Numbered from the stretch's first letter, positions 35,274-45,383 are shown. The stretch is 64,000 nt of DNA from Cellulosimicrobium cellulans (GCF_016921195.1 NZ_JAFGYF010000001.1:806001-870000); one strand, 5' to 3'. Program-made: numbers and translations. The notes: generated from the letters alone by a model not told the origin.

Positions 35274-36674
35274 ATGAGCACCCGACCCCGCAAGCAGATC
35301 CACCTCGGCGCCCACTTCCCGGGCGTCAACAACACGACCGTCTGGAGCGACCCGCGCTCGGGCAGCCAGATCGACTTCTCCTCGTTCGAGCACCTCGCCC
35401 GCCGCGCCGAGGAGGCCAAGCTCGACTTCTTCTTCCTCGCGGAGGGCCTGCGCCTGCGCGAGCACAAGGGCCGCATCCACGACCTCGACGTCGTCGGCCG
35501 CCCCGACACGCTGCCCGTCCTCGCCGCGCTGGCCGCCGTCACGGAGCGGCTCGGCCTCGCGGGCACGATCAACACGACGTTCAACGAGCCGTGGGAGCTC
35601 GCGAAGCAGTTCGCGACGCTCGACCTGCTCTCCGAGGGCCGCGCGGCGTGGAACCTCGTGACGAGCCCCGACGCCTTCACGGGCGCCAACTTCCGCCGCG
35701 GCGGCTACCTCCCGTACCCCGAGCGCTACGCGCGGGCGGCCGAGGTCGTCGAGGTCGCGCGCGCCCTGTGGGACTCGTGGGAGGACGACGCCGTCCTGGC
35801 CGACCGGATCGCGGGCGAGTTCCTGCGGCCCAGGTCGGTGCGGCCGGTCGCGCACCACGGGACGTACGCGGACGTCGTCGGGCTGTTCGAGACGCCGCGC
35901 GGTCCGCAGGGCCACCCGGTCCTGTTCCAGGCGGGCGACTCGGCCGACGGGCGCGACTTCGCCGCCGCGACCGCGGACGTCGTGTTCTCCGCGCACTCGA
36001 CGTTCGACGCCGGCCGCGCGTTCTACGCGGACGTCAAGGGACGGCTCGCCGCCCACGGGCGCGAGCGCGACTCCCTGAAGATCCTGCCCGCGACCGTCGT
36101 CGTGCTGGGCGGCACGCCCGCCGAGGCGGAGGAGCGCGCGCGAGAGATCCGGCTCCAGCAGGTCTCGGGCCCGACGGCGATCGCGTTCCTCGAGCAGGTC
36201 TGGGGCCGCGACCTCGAGGCGTACGACCCCGACGGACCGCTGCCCGACGTCGACCCCGACACCGAGAACCTGTCGATCACGCGCGGCCGCGTGCGGCACG
36301 CGAAGGACCCGGCGGCGGTCGCCGCGGAGTGGCGCGAGCAGGCCGAGGCGAACGGGTGGTCGATCCGCGAGCTCGTCATCCAGGTGACGTCGCGCGGCGG
36401 GTTCGTCGGCACGCCGCAGCAGGTCGCGGACGACATCGACCGGCACGTCCAGGAGGACGCGTCCGACGGCTTCATCCTCGTGCCCCACCTCACGCCGGGC
36501 GGGCTCGACGACGTCTTCGACCAGGTCGTCCCGCTGCTCCAGGAGCGCGGCTCGTTCCGCACGGAGTACGCGGGCACGACCCTGCGCGAGCACCTCGGCC
36601 TCGCCCGCCCCGGCGCGCAGCCGCGCGCCGACGACCCCGAGCCGGCCACGGCCTCCGCCGAGCTCGTCGGCTGA
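35274..36674 (+). CDS. NtaA/SnaA/DszA-type FMN monooxygenase 2
   Basis: A 466-residue monooxygenase with the full NtaA-family layout. IHLGAHFPGVNNTTVWSDP starts the barrel, FATLDLLSEGRAAWNLVTSPDAFTGANF is the flavin-binding region, and GHPVLFQAGDSADGRDFAA and ASDGFILVPHLTPGGLDDVFDQVVP are typical late motifs. This is the family of Bacillus YxeK and CmoJ/SnaA-type enzymes, which break C-S bonds of N-acetylated S-substituted cysteines, and of DszA. It lies 18 bp after monooxygenase 1 and upstream of the GNAT and ABC genes, as in yxe-type operons. Confidence 0.9.
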   Translation: MSTRPRKQIHLGAHFPGVNNTTVWSDPRSGSQIDFSSFEHLARRAEEAKLDFFFLAEGLRLREHKGRIHDLDVVGRPDTLPVLAALAAVTERLGLAGTINTTFNEPWELAKQFATLDLLSEGRAAWNLVTSPDAFTGANFRRGGYLPYPERYARAAEVVEVARALWDSWEDDAVLADRIAGEFLRPRSVRPVAHHGTYADVVGLFETPRGPQGHPVLFQAGDSADGRDFAAATADVVFSAHSTFDAGRAFYADVKGRLAAHGRERDSLKILPATVVVLGGTPAEAEERAREIRLQQVSGPTAIAFLEQVWGRDLEAYDPDGPLPDVDPDTENLSITRGRVRHAKDPAAVAAEWREQAEANGWSIRELVIQVTSRGGFVGTPQQVADDIDRHVQEDASDGFILVPHLTPGGLDDVFDQVVPLLQERGSFRTEYAGTTLREHLGLARPGAQPRADDPEPATASAELVG

Positions 36675-36733
36675 CCCCCCGCCCGCCCGCACCCGTCCCG
36701 CAGACCCTGCACCGCACCGACCTCGGAGGACCC

Positions 36734-37669
36734 ATGAGCCAGAGCACGCTGCCCGCCACGGGCGCCACGGGCGCCACGGGCGCCGCGGCCGCGAGCACCG
36801 ACGCACCGGACGTCGTCCCGCACCCGGCGGCCGACGCCGCCGCGTGGGAGGCGTGGCACGCCGAGCGCGAGGAGGCGCTGCGCCCGCCGCACGGCTGGCT
36901 GAGCCTCGTCGCGTACCACTGGCTCGCCGCCGAGCCCACCGCGCTGCCCGGCGTGCCCGGGCTCTGGTGGGCCGACGCCGACGGCGCGCACCACCGCGCG
37001 GGCGAGGGCGGCGCCGTCCGGGCGACGACGGGCGACTCCGTCGAGACCGCCGTCGGGACCGTCGTCGTCACGGAGGGCGGCTCGACGATCGCGGGCACGT
37101 TCCTGCCGGACGGCCGGGACGCGCTCGACGTGTCGAACGGGGGTGAGACGCGCGAGGTCGCGGTCGAGGTCGTGCGCCGCACGGGCCGGTACGCGGTCCG
37201 GCTGCGCGACCCGCTCGCACCGCCCCGGCTCGCGTTCGACGGCGTCCCGGCGTTCGCGTACGACCCCGCCTGGGTCGTGGACGCGCCGGTGCGCTGGTAC
37301 GACGCGCCGCGGCCCGTCGTCGTCGGCGCAGCGCGCCCCGGCCTGGTGCACCACGTGAGCACGGTCGGCGAGGTCGACCTCGTGGTCGAGCGTGACGGGG
37401 TCTCCCGCCGCGCGACGCTCGTCCTCACCGGCAAGGCCGGCGGCGCGGTGACGCTGCTGTTCAGCGACGAGGCCGACGGCGTCGCCCCCTGGCGCGTGCT
37501 GGGGGTGGACGCCGACGTGGCGCCCGGCACCGCGGGGCGCGTGCGGTTCGACCTGAACCGGACGGTCAACCTCCCGTACGCGTTCAGCAACTTCGGGACG
37601 TGCCCGGCGCCGGTCGAGGGCAACCACGTGCCGTTCGCCGTCACCGCGGGCGAGAGGGCACCCCGATGA
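36734..37669 (+). CDS. DUF1684 domain protein
   Basis: A 311-residue soluble protein. WEAWHAEREEALRPPHGWLSLVAYHWL opens the DUF1684 domain, and the C-terminal signature region is DLNRTVNLPYAFSNFGTCPAPVEGNH, where Asn, Tyr and Cys positions follow the family pattern. Function is unknown. The first 30 residues are a Gly/Ala/Thr-rich tail that is not conserved. The ATG has GGAGG. Its stop overlaps the GNAT start (ATGA). Its presence here suggests a role in organosulfur breakdown, which I infer only from the neighbourhood. Confidence 0.85.
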   Translation: MSQSTLPATGATGATGAAAASTDAPDVVPHPAADAAAWEAWHAEREEALRPPHGWLSLVAYHWLAAEPTALPGVPGLWWADADGAHHRAGEGGAVRATTGDSVETAVGTVVVTEGGSTIAGTFLPDGRDALDVSNGGETREVAVEVVRRTGRYAVRLRDPLAPPRLAFDGVPAFAYDPAWVVDAPVRWYDAPRPVVVGAARPGLVHHVSTVGEVDLVVERDGVSRRATLVLTGKAGGAVTLLFSDEADGVAPWRVLGVDADVAPGTAGRVRFDLNRTVNLPYAFSNFGTCPAPVEGNHVPFAVTAGERAPR

Positions 37670-38304
37670 CCGCGCTCGCGGCGGGACCGGCCACGGCGGG
37701 ACCGGCCAGCACGGGATCGACCGGAGGGACACGGCCGAGCGCAGCAGCGCGTGAGGTCCGCTCCGTCGCCATGCACGACCCGCTCGTGCGACCGCTGCTC
37801 GACGAGCTGTCCCACGAGTACTGGACGCGGTACCAGCGCGTGCTCACCGCGGAGGAGCTCCGCGCCGAGATGGAGCACTATCCCGCGCAGGACTTCGCGG
37901 CGCCGCACGGCGAGCTCGTGCTCGTGCTCGAGGACGGCGAGCCCGTCGCGGGCGGTGCGTTCCGGCGTCGGGCCGAGCCGGAGCTCGGTGACCCCGCGCG
38001 CCTCGCCCGGCCCTCCGCGCGCCGCGCCGACGGGACGCCCGCCGTGCGCACCGCCGAGCTCAAGCGGATCTGGACGCACTCGGCGCACCGGCGCCGCGGG
38101 CTGGCGCGCGTCGTGCTCGCCGAGCTCGAGCGCCGGGCCGTCGAGCGCGGCTACCGGCGCGTGTACCTCACGACGGGCCCGCGCCAGCCCGAGGCCGCCG
38201 GCCTCTACCTCGCGACGGGCTACACGCCCCTGTTCGACACCGGGACCGATCCCGAGGAGATCGGCCCGCTCGCCTTCGAGAAGTGGTTGGAGGTCGCGCC
38301 ATGA
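37666..38304 (+). CDS. GNAT N-acetyltransferase in the sulfur operon
   Basis: A 212-residue GNAT protein. [25 protein letters not shown] is the acetyl-CoA-binding motif A (R-x-x-G-x-A) and [24 protein letters not shown] is motif B. The first 30 residues are a disordered extension. In the yxe and ytm operons of Bacillus a GNAT acetylates S-substituted cysteine before the LLM monooxygenase acts, and this protein sits in the equivalent place between monooxygenases and transporter. The start and stop both overlap their neighbours by four bases. Confidence 0.87.
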   Translation: MTALAAGPATAGPASTGSTGGTRPSAAAREVRSVAMHDPLVRPLLDELSHEYWTRYQRVLTAEELRAEMEHYPAQDFAAPHGELVLVLEDGEPVAGGAFRRRAEPELGDPARLARPSARRADGTPAVRTAELKRIWTHSAHRRRGLARVVLAELERRAVERGYRRVYLTTGPRQPEAAGLYLATGYTPLFDTGTDPEEIGPLAFEKWLEVAP

Positions 38305-39392
38305 GCACCGTGTCGCTCCCGCAGGACGAGTCCCGGCAGCTCGCGCCGCCGTCGGGCCGGCACCCCGCCGACCCGCGCGCCGGCTCGCCCGACGCGCTGC
38401 CGCTCGAGAGCCTGCGCATCGTCCCCGCCCGGCACCCGGGCCGCTGGGTCGCGACGGCCGGCGTGGCCGTGCTGCTCGCCATGGTGGTCAGCTCGCTCGT
38501 GACGAACGACCGCTGGGAGTGGGACGTCGTCGCGCAGTACCTCACGTGGCCCTCGATCCTCGAGGGCGCGTGGGCGACGATCCGGCTCACGCTCGTCGCG
38601 TCGGTGGTCGGGTTCGCGCTCGGCACCGTGCTCGCGCTCATGCGGCTGTCGCGCTCGCCGCTCCTGCAGTCGGTCTCGTGGACGTACACGTGGGTGTTCC
38701 GGTCGGTGCCGCTGCTGCTGCAGCTCCTGCTCTGGTACAACCTCGCCTACCTGTACCCGTACCTGAGCGTCGGCATCCCGTTCGGGCCCGAGTTCCTGTA
38801 CTTCGACACGCTGTCCGTGATCGACAAGTTCTGGGCCGCGATCCTCGGGCTCGGGCTCTCGCAGGCCGCGTACTCGGCCGAGATCGTGCGGGCCGGGATC
38901 CTCTCCGTCGACCAGGGGCAGCAGGAGGCCGCCGCGTCGCTCGGCATCCCCAAGCGGCGCCAGGTGAGCCGCATCATCCTGCCGCAGGCGATGCGCTCCA
39001 TCATCCCGACGGCCGTCAACGAGGTGATCGGGCTGCTCAAGGGCACGTCGATCGTCTACGTGCTGGCGTACGGCGAGCTGTTCTACATCGTCAGCGTCAT
39101 CTACGGCCGCAACGGCCGCGTCGTGCCGCTGCTCATCGTCGCGTCGATCTGGTACCTCGTGCTGACGACCCTCATCACGGTCGTCCAGTACTACGTCGAG
39201 CGGCACTACGCGAAGGGCGCGGTCCGCACGCTGCCGCCGACGCCGCTCCAGAAGGCCCGCTGGACCGTCCTCGTCTGGGCGTCGCGGCTCTCCGGCCGGC
39301 CCGTGCCCGACTCCGTCCCGCCCGCGTACGCGGCCCGCGCCCGGGTGGGCGTGCTGACCCGCACCGCCCGCACCTCGGGAGGTGCGGCATGA
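38301..39392 (+). CDS. Polar amino acid-type ABC transporter permease
   Basis: A 363-residue HisM/GlnP-type permease. About five helices follow a 50-residue cytoplasmic N-terminus. [37 protein letters not shown] and the EAA loop [24 protein letters not shown] are characteristic. A long loop between the third and fourth helices and a Pro-rich C-terminus make it longer than most. It works with the ATPase and binding protein encoded next. Likely cargo is an S-containing amino acid, by context. Confidence 0.92.
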   Translation: MSTVSLPQDESRQLAPPSGRHPADPRAGSPDALPLESLRIVPARHPGRWVATAGVAVLLAMVVSSLVTNDRWEWDVVAQYLTWPSILEGAWATIRLTLVASVVGFALGTVLALMRLSRSPLLQSVSWTYTWVFRSVPLLLQLLLWYNLAYLYPYLSVGIPFGPEFLYFDTLSVIDKFWAAILGLGLSQAAYSAEIVRAGILSVDQGQQEAAASLGIPKRRQVSRIILPQAMRSIIPTAVNEVIGLLKGTSIVYVLAYGELFYIVSVIYGRNGRVVPLLIVASIWYLVLTTLITVVQYYVERHYAKGAVRTLPPTPLQKARWTVLVWASRLSGRPVPDSVPPAYAARARVGVLTRTARTSGGAA

Positions 39393-40183
39393 CCGCCGAG
39401 ACCACAGCCGCGGGCGTCGCGACCGCCGGGCTCGTCGAGATCCACGGCGTCCACAAGAGCTTCGGCACGCTCGAGGTGCTGCGCGACGTGTCGCTCACGG
39501 TGCCGCCCGGGTCCGTGACCGTGGTGCTCGGGCCGTCCGGCTCCGGGAAGTCGACGCTCCTGCGCGCGATCAACCACCTCGAAAAGGTGGACAAGGGTTT
39601 CATCTCGCTCGACGGCGAGCTCATCGGCTACCGCCGCAAGGGCAACACCCTGCGCGAGCTCAAGGAGCGCGAGATCCTCGGTCAGCGCACCCAGATCGGG
39701 TTCGTCTTCCAGAGCTTCAACCTCTTCCCGCACCTCACGGCGCTCGAGAACGTCGTCGAGGCGCCCGTCTCCGCGCAGCGCCGCCGTCGCGAGGACGTCG
39801 AGCCCGAGGCCCGCGCGCTGCTCGAGCGCGTGGGGCTCGCCGACAAGGCGGACGCCCGGCCGCGCCAGCTCTCCGGTGGGCAGCAGCAGCGCGTCGCCAT
39901 CGCCCGTGCGCTCGCGCTGCGGCCCAAGGTGCTCCTGTTCGACGAGCCCACCTCGGCGCTCGACCCCGAGCTCGTCGGGGAGGTGCTCGAGGTCATCAAG
40001 GACGTCGCGAGCACCGGCACGACGCTCGTCGTCGTCACGCACGAGATCGGCTTCGCCCGCGAGGTCGCCGACACCGTCGTGTTCATGGACGACGGCGTCG
40101 TCGTGGAACAGGGCACGCCCGCCGAGGTGCTCGACCACCCACGCCACGACCGCACCCGGGCCTTCCTCCAGAAGGTCCTCTGA
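39389..40183 (+). CDS. Polar amino acid-type ABC transporter ATPase
   Basis: A 264-residue ATPase of the GlnQ/HisP type. Walker [10 protein letters not shown]-loop [18 protein letters not shown], signature LSGGQQQR, Walker [15 protein letters not shown] and switch THEIGFA are all intact. It has a small family insertion, [17 protein letters not shown]. The ATG overlaps the permease stop. Confidence 0.94.
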   Translation: MTAETTAAGVATAGLVEIHGVHKSFGTLEVLRDVSLTVPPGSVTVVLGPSGSGKSTLLRAINHLEKVDKGFISLDGELIGYRRKGNTLRELKEREILGQRTQIGFVFQSFNLFPHLTALENVVEAPVSAQRRRREDVEPEARALLERVGLADKADARPRQLSGGQQQRVAIARALALRPKVLLFDEPTSALDPELVGEVLEVIKDVASTGTTLVVVTHEIGFAREVADTVVFMDDGVVVEQGTPAEVLDHPRHDRTRAFLQKVL

Positions 40184-40284
40184 ACCACCGATTCCCGACG
40201 TCGTCACGCGACCGGCCGTCCGGCCGTCCCGCACACCCGCACTCCCTGCGTCGCCCGACGCACCACCCGAGAGGTAGGACACCC

Positions 40285-41307
40285 GTGACCGCAACGACCA
40301 CCCGCGCCCGCGCCCCCCGCGCGCTCGCCGCCCTCGCCGTCGTGCCCCTGCTGGCGCTCGCGGCCTGCTCCGGGGTGAGCACCGAGGCCCCGGCCGCGGC
40401 GGAGGAGGGCGCGGCCACCGAGGAGAGCACGACCTCCGTGTCGGACGCCCTCGACGTGAGCACGAGCCCCGACCAGGACCGCATCCGCACCACCGAGTCG
40501 GCCGAGGCGATCGCGCTCCTCCCGGACGCCTGGAAGGACAAGGACGAGCTCGTCGTCGCGATCTCCGCCGGCGCGGCGCCGCCGCTCGGGTTCCTCGCCG
40601 ACGACGACGAGACGCCCATCGGCAACGAGACCGACATCGCGCAGCTCGTCGCCGACGCGCTGGGCAAGGACCTGCGCCTCGAGGTCAAGGCCTGGGCCGA
40701 CTGGCCGCTCGCGCTGGGCTCGGGCGACGTCGACGCCGTGATCTCCAACGTCACCGTGACCGAGGAGCGCAAGGAGACCATCGACTTCTCCACCTACCGC
40801 AACGACGAGCTCGGCTGGCTCGTGGGCGCCGACTCCGACATCACGTCGATCACGAAGCGCGAGGACATCGCGGGCAAGGTCGTCGCCGTCGGCTCCGGGA
40901 CGAACCAGGAGAAGATCGTGCTCGAGTGGGACCGCCTCAACCAGGAGGACGGCCTCGAGCCCATCCAGGGCCCCGAGTACTACGAGCAGTTCTCCGACGT
41001 CCTGCTCGCGCTCCAGTCCGGGCGCATCGAGACGTACGTCGGCCCCAACGCGTCGCTCGCGTACCAGGCGGCGATCTCCCCGCAGGACTTCACGGTCGTC
41101 GGCACGCTCAACGGGGGCTGGCCCGACACGGCGCAGATCGCCGTGGCCACGAAGAAGGGCAACGAGCTCGCCCCGGCCGTCACCGCCGCGATCAACCACG
41201 CCATCGAGGACGGCACGTACCTCGAGGTGCTCCAGCGGTGGGGCCTGGAGTCCGAGGCCGTCGAGCAGTCGCAGACCAACCCGCCCGGCCTGCCGAAGAC
41301 GGAGTGA
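40285..41307 (+). CDS. Amino acid ABC transporter substrate-binding lipoprotein
   Basis: A 340-residue family 3 binding protein. The lipobox ALAACSG places the lipid on C28. The mature part has PPLGFLADDDETPIGNETDIAQLVADALG and DAVISNVTVTEERKETIDFSTY, the usual ligand-domain signatures with the Arg/Asp pair that binds an amino acid alpha-group only partly visible. GTG start with a GAGG/AGGA site. It completes the transporter with the permease and ATPase just upstream. The acidic linker after the lipobox is about 35 residues. Confidence 0.92.
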   Translation: MTATTTRARAPRALAALAVVPLLALAACSGVSTEAPAAAEEGAATEESTTSVSDALDVSTSPDQDRIRTTESAEAIALLPDAWKDKDELVVAISAGAAPPLGFLADDDETPIGNETDIAQLVADALGKDLRLEVKAWADWPLALGSGDVDAVISNVTVTEERKETIDFSTYRNDELGWLVGADSDITSITKREDIAGKVVAVGSGTNQEKIVLEWDRLNQEDGLEPIQGPEYYEQFSDVLLALQSGRIETYVGPNASLAYQAAISPQDFTVVGTLNGGWPDTAQIAVATKKGNELAPAVTAAINHAIEDGTYLEVLQRWGLESEAVEQSQTNPPGLPKTE

Positions 41308-41314
41308 CCCGAGC

Positions 41315-42508
41315 ATGACCACCAGCACCCAGCACGTCGACCACCTCGTGGTCGGGGGCGGCGTCATGGGCTCGGCCGCGGCGTGGCAGCTCGCCCGGCG
41401 AGGGCGCGACGTCGTGCTGCTCGAGCGCTTCGCGCCCGGGCACGCGCACGGCGCCTCCCACGGGACGTCGCGCATCTACCGCACGACCTACGCCGAGCCC
41501 GAGTACCTCGACCTCGCGCAGGAGGCGCTCCGCCTGTGGCGCGAGGTCGAGGACGAGGCCGGCACCGAGCTCCTCGCCGTCACCGGTGGCGTGAGCCACG
41601 GGCGGCGCGACGGCGCCGCCGAGCGCCGCGCGGACGCGATCGGCGCGGCGTTCGCGGCCCGCGGGATCGAGCACGAGTGGCTCGACCCCGCGGCCGCGGC
41701 CGAGCGGTGGCCCGGCCTGCGGTTCGAGGGCCGGGTGCTGCACGAGGTCGCGACGGCCGGGCGGCTCCACGCCGACCGCGCCGTCGCGGCCCTCCAGGGG
41801 GCCGCGGCCGCCCGGGGCGCCGACGTCCGGCACGAGGTCGCCGTCCGCCACGTCGAGCGCGTGCCCGCGGGCGTGCGGGTCGTCACCGACGGCGGCGACG
41901 TCGTCGCGCGGGTCGTCGTCGTGACCGTCGGGGCGTGGAGCGCCGGCCTGCTCGGCGGCCCGACCGGCGGGCTGCTGGGGCAGGAGCTCCCGCTCGTCGT
42001 CACGCAGGAGCAGCCCGCGCACTTCGCGCTCGTCCCGGGCGCGTCCCCGCAGGGGTGGCCCGCGTTCACGCACGACGTCGGTCCCGGTACCGCCTGGCCG
42101 AGCGGTGTCTACGGCCTCGCGACCCCGGGCGAGGGAGTCAAGGTCGGCTTCCACGGGGTCGGCCCCGTCGTCGACCCCGACCGGCGCTCCTACCGGCCGG
42201 AGCCGGGCCAGCTCGCCGCGCTGCGCGACTACGTGCGCACCTGGCTGCCCGGCCTCGACCCCGACGCCTACGTCCCCGTGAGCTGCACCTACACCACGAC
42301 GCCGGACCACGACTTCGTGCTCGACCGGCGCGGCCCGGTCGTCGTCGGCGCGGGGTTCTCCGGACACGGCTTCAAGTTCGCCCCGGCGGTCGGGCGCGTG
42401 CTCGCCGACTTCGCGACCGCCCCCGGCTCGCTGCCCGACGGCCGCACCGCCGCCGAGCGGTTCGCGCTCGCTCGCCTCGCCGCACTCCCCGAGAGGACCG
42501 CCTCATGA
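41315..42508 (+). CDS. FAD-dependent amine oxidase of the SoxA/SolA type
   Basis: A 397-residue flavoprotein of the monomeric sarcosine oxidase / N-methyltryptophan oxidase family. The Rossmann motif VVGGGVMGSAAAWQLARRG binds ADP, HGASHGTSRIYRTTYAEPEY is a family signature, and C324 in SCTYTTTPDHDF is where MSOX-type enzymes attach FAD covalently. It would oxidise a secondary amine or a ring imine to an aldehyde and H2O2. Its link to sulfur metabolism is unclear. It may clean up an N-alkyl product of the pathway. Only 7 bp separate it from the binding-protein gene. Confidence 0.87.
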   Translation: MTTSTQHVDHLVVGGGVMGSAAAWQLARRGRDVVLLERFAPGHAHGASHGTSRIYRTTYAEPEYLDLAQEALRLWREVEDEAGTELLAVTGGVSHGRRDGAAERRADAIGAAFAARGIEHEWLDPAAAAERWPGLRFEGRVLHEVATAGRLHADRAVAALQGAAAARGADVRHEVAVRHVERVPAGVRVVTDGGDVVARVVVVTVGAWSAGLLGGPTGGLLGQELPLVVTQEQPAHFALVPGASPQGWPAFTHDVGPGTAWPSGVYGLATPGEGVKVGFHGVGPVVDPDRRSYRPEPGQLAALRDYVRTWLPGLDPDAYVPVSCTYTTTPDHDFVLDRRGPVVVGAGFSGHGFKFAPAVGRVLADFATAPGSLPDGRTAAERFALARLAALPERTAS

Positions 42509-43443
42509 CGATCGCTCCCGCACCCATCGCCGGGGAGGCTCCGGCTCCGTCCGCGGACCCGAGGACGCCCCCTACGCTGCCCCACGACACCGACGGCCCC
42601 CACGCCGCGCTCGCGGCGCGGTACGGCGTCGACCCCGCCTCGGTCGAGGACGTCGCGCCCGGCGCGACCGCGGGCCTGGCACCCGCGGCGGACCGTCCCG
42701 GCACCGTCCTCGCGACGCAGCTTGGCCACCGGACGGTGCGCCGCTACCTCACCCACCCGCTGGCCCACCACGTCGTGCCGACGCTCGTCGCGGCCGCGCA
42801 GTCCGCCCCGACGTCGTCGAACCTCCAGCTCTGGAGCGTCGTCGCCGTCACCGACCCCGCGCGCAAGGACCGGCTCGCGGCGCTCGCGGGCGACCAGGAC
42901 CACGTACGCACGGCCCCGCTGCTGCTCGTCTGGCTCGCCGACGTCGCGCGGGCGCGCGCCCTCGGCGAGCGCGAGGGCGTCCGGCTCGAGGCGACCGACT
43001 ACCTCGAGACGACGGTCGTCGCGTTCCTCGACGCCGCGCTCGCCGCGCAGAACGCCGTCGTCGCGGCCGAGTCCCTCGGCCTCGGCACCGTCTACATCGG
43101 CGCGCTGCGCAACCACCCGGCCCAGGTCGCCGCCGAGCTCGGCCTGCCCGAGGGGGTCGTGGCGGTCGTCGGGCTCGTCGTCGGCCACCCCGACCCCGCG
43201 GGCGGCGAGCGCGTCAAGCCGCGCCTGCCGCAGGCCGCAGTGCTGCACGCCGAGCGCTACCACGGCGACCAGGCGGAGCACGTCGCGGCGTACGAGGAGC
43301 GCATCGCGCCCTTCTACCGCGAGGAAGGGCTCGACGGCGGCTGGCACGACCGCGTCGTCGACCGCCTGCGCGTCCCGGGTGCCCTCCGCGGGCGCGCCCA
43401 CCTACGACCCACGCTCGCCGCGCTCGGGTTCCCGTCCAAGTGA
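42505..43443 (+). CDS. NfrA/NfsA-like nitroreductase (possible FMN reductase)
   Basis: A 312-residue nitroreductase-fold protein. TVRRYLTHPLAHHVVPTLVAAAQSAPTSSNLQLW binds FMN, and LGLGTVYIGALRNHPAQVAAEL and RVKPRLPQAAVLHAERY match the NfrA group. NfrA-type proteins reduce FMN or nitro compounds with NADPH, so it could provide FMNH2 for the monooxygenases in the same operon. Sixty residues at the N-terminus are not part of the fold. The ATG overlaps the oxidase stop (ATGA). Confidence 0.86.
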   Translation: MTIAPAPIAGEAPAPSADPRTPPTLPHDTDGPHAALAARYGVDPASVEDVAPGATAGLAPAADRPGTVLATQLGHRTVRRYLTHPLAHHVVPTLVAAAQSAPTSSNLQLWSVVAVTDPARKDRLAALAGDQDHVRTAPLLLVWLADVARARALGEREGVRLEATDYLETTVVAFLDAALAAQNAVVAAESLGLGTVYIGALRNHPAQVAAELGLPEGVVAVVGLVVGHPDPAGGERVKPRLPQAAVLHAERYHGDQAEHVAAYEERIAPFYREEGLDGGWHDRVVDRLRVPGALRGRAHLRPTLAALGFPSK

Positions 43444-43517
43444 CCCGGCGCGCCGCACGCGACCACGCCGGGAGCCACCGCACCACCACGAGCCCCCCGC
43501 CACCACTGAAGGAAGCC

Positions 43518-44786
43518 ATGTCGTCCCACCAGCACCCCGACCCGACCGCCATCCCCGGCTGGCCGCGACCGGCGTCCGGCCGTGTCCCGCTGTCCGTGCT
43601 CGACCTCGCGATCGTCCCCGAGGGGGCGACGGGCCAGGACGCGGTGCGCCGCGCCGTCGGGCTCGCGCGCGACCTCGACCGGCTCGGCTACCACCGCGTC
43701 TGGTACGCCGAGCACCACCTGTCGCCCGGCGTCGGCTCCGCGTCGCCCGCCGTGCTCGCCGCGGCCGTCGCGGCCCGGACCGAACGGATCCGCGTGGGCA
43801 GCGGTGCCGTGCTGCTCAGCACGACGAGCCCGCTCGTCGCCGCCGAGCAGTTCGGGACGATCGCCGCGCTGCACCCGGGTCGCGTCGACCTCGGGCTCGG
43901 CCGGGCGTTCACGCCGCCGACGGGGGAGAAGGGAGCCGGGGCGCCGCCGCGGCGGGCCCGGCCCGCCACCGCGCCGCGGGTCGTCGACGGGCTGTACGTG
44001 CCCGGCGCGCCGCCGGCGGACGTCGACGACTCCGTGCTGCGCGAGCGGATCCTCGCGCAGAAGCGGATCGTCGGGGCGTCGCGCACCCCGGCGAGCTTCC
44101 GCGACGAGCTCGACCTCGTGCTCGGCCTGCGCGCGGGGACGTACCGCGACGAGCACGGGACGCCGTACGTGAGCCCGCCCGTCGAGGGCGCCGACTGGGA
44201 CCTGTGGGTCCTCGCGTCGAGCGCCGGCGAGAGCGCGCGCGTCGCGGGCGAGCTCGGGCTGCCGCTCGCCGCGAACTACCACGTGGCACCGTCGGCCACG
44301 CTCGACACGGTCGCCGCCTACCGCGAGGCGTTCCGGCCGGGCGTGCTGGACGAGCCGTACGTCGTCGTGTCCGCCGACGTGCTCGTCGCCGACACGATCG
44401 AGCGGGCGCGCGAGCTCGCGACGCCGTTCGCCGACTGGGTGCTCTCCATCCGTAGCGGCACCGACGGCGCGATCGCCTACCCCGCGCCGGGCACGTCGCC
44501 CGCGTGGGAGGACCGCCCGGAGGCCGAGCGCGCGCTCGTCGCGGACCGCGTCGACACACGCATCGTCGGCGACCCGGAGACGGTCGTGCAGCGGCTCGAG
44601 ACCTTGCGTCGCGCGACCGGAGCGGACGAGCTGCTCGTCACCACCGCGACCCACGACGCCGACGACGCGCGCCGCTCGTTCGAGCTGCTCGCCGAGCACT
44701 GGTTCGCGGCGGACCCCGTGCCCGACGCCTCCGCGGCACCCGCCGCCACCGCCGGCGCCGCTCCCGCGCTCGCCATCGCCCCCTGA
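43518..44786 (+). CDS. LLM-class monooxygenase 3 (MsnO8-like)
   Basis: A 422-residue luciferase-like protein of the subgroup with VPLSVLDLAIVPEG at the start, YHRVWYAEHH in the first beta-alpha unit, LLSTTSPLVAAEQFGTIAALHPGRVDLGLGRA and LPLAANYHVAPSATLDTV. It probably uses FMNH2 and O2. The substrate is unknown. The C-terminus is an Ala/Pro-rich tail. ATG with GGAAG. It follows the nitroreductase after 74 bp. Confidence 0.87.
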   Translation: MSSHQHPDPTAIPGWPRPASGRVPLSVLDLAIVPEGATGQDAVRRAVGLARDLDRLGYHRVWYAEHHLSPGVGSASPAVLAAAVAARTERIRVGSGAVLLSTTSPLVAAEQFGTIAALHPGRVDLGLGRAFTPPTGEKGAGAPPRRARPATAPRVVDGLYVPGAPPADVDDSVLRERILAQKRIVGASRTPASFRDELDLVLGLRAGTYRDEHGTPYVSPPVEGADWDLWVLASSAGESARVAGELGLPLAANYHVAPSATLDTVAAYREAFRPGVLDEPYVVVSADVLVADTIERARELATPFADWVLSIRSGTDGAIAYPAPGTSPAWEDRPEAERALVADRVDTRIVGDPETVVQRLETLRRATGADELLVTTATHDADDARRSFELLAEHWFAADPVPDASAAPAATAGAAPALAIAP

Positions 44787-44810
44787 CGCGACATCGACCC
44801 GTGCGTCACC

Positions 44811-44835
44811 AGATCGACCTCCGGAAGGTCGATCT
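44811..44835. repeat. Hairpin with GATC arms between LLM 3 and the rhodanese
   Basis: AGATCGACCT (44811-44820) pairs perfectly with AGGTCGATCT (44826-44835), loop CCGGA. A related GCCGATCTCG follows. It may be an intra-operon processing or pausing site, or a copy of the GATCGG-type palindrome at 46533. Confidence 0.5.
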
Positions 44836-44880
44836 CGGACGTGCGGGCCGATCTCGCGACCTCACCCGAAGGAGAGACCC

Positions 44881-45267
44881 ATGACCACGACCCCGCGCCT
44901 CCAGACCGCGGCCGACGCCGCGGCCAAGGTCGCCGACGGCGCCCTGCTGATCGACGTGCGCTCGGCCGGCGGCCGCGCCGCGCACGGCGAGATCCCGGGC
45001 GCGACGCTCGCGGACCGCCACGACCTCGACGCGCTCTTCGGCCCCGCTGACAACCCGGCGATCTCGCTCGACACGCCCGTGGTCGTCGTGTGCGGGTCGC
45101 CGAACGGCTCCGGCCCCGTCGCCGAGGCGCTCGCCCGGCGCGGGTACACGAACGTGTCCCACGTCGACGGCGGATTCCCCGCGTGGAAGGAGGCCGGTCT
45201 CCCGGCGTCCGACCCGGTCGGGGCGCCCGCTACGTCCCCGGAGCCGACGGCGTCCGCCCGGCCCTGA
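44881..45267 (+). CDS. Rhodanese-like sulfurtransferase in the sulfur operon
   Basis: A 128-residue single rhodanese domain. LLIDVRSAGGRAAHGEIPGAT and VSHVDGGFPAWKEAGLP frame the fold, and the active-site loop VVVCGSPNGSGP has C71 as the sulfur carrier. The loop is less basic than in classical rhodaneses, so the acceptor may not be thiosulfate. It probably takes up sulfane sulfur or sulfite-derived sulfur set free by the monooxygenases. ATG after AAGGAGA. Confidence 0.88.
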   Translation: MTTTPRLQTAADAAAKVADGALLIDVRSAGGRAAHGEIPGATLADRHDLDALFGPADNPAISLDTPVVVVCGSPNGSGPVAEALARRGYTNVSHVDGGFPAWKEAGLPASDPVGAPATSPEPTASARP

Positions 45268-45383
45268 GCCGGCGTCCGACCGCATCGCGACTGCCCGGAG
45301 CGCGCCCCGCCCGCACCCGGCCGGTCCGGCCCACGCACCACCCGCACGCCGCACCACCCGCACCGACACCCACGGAGACCCTC

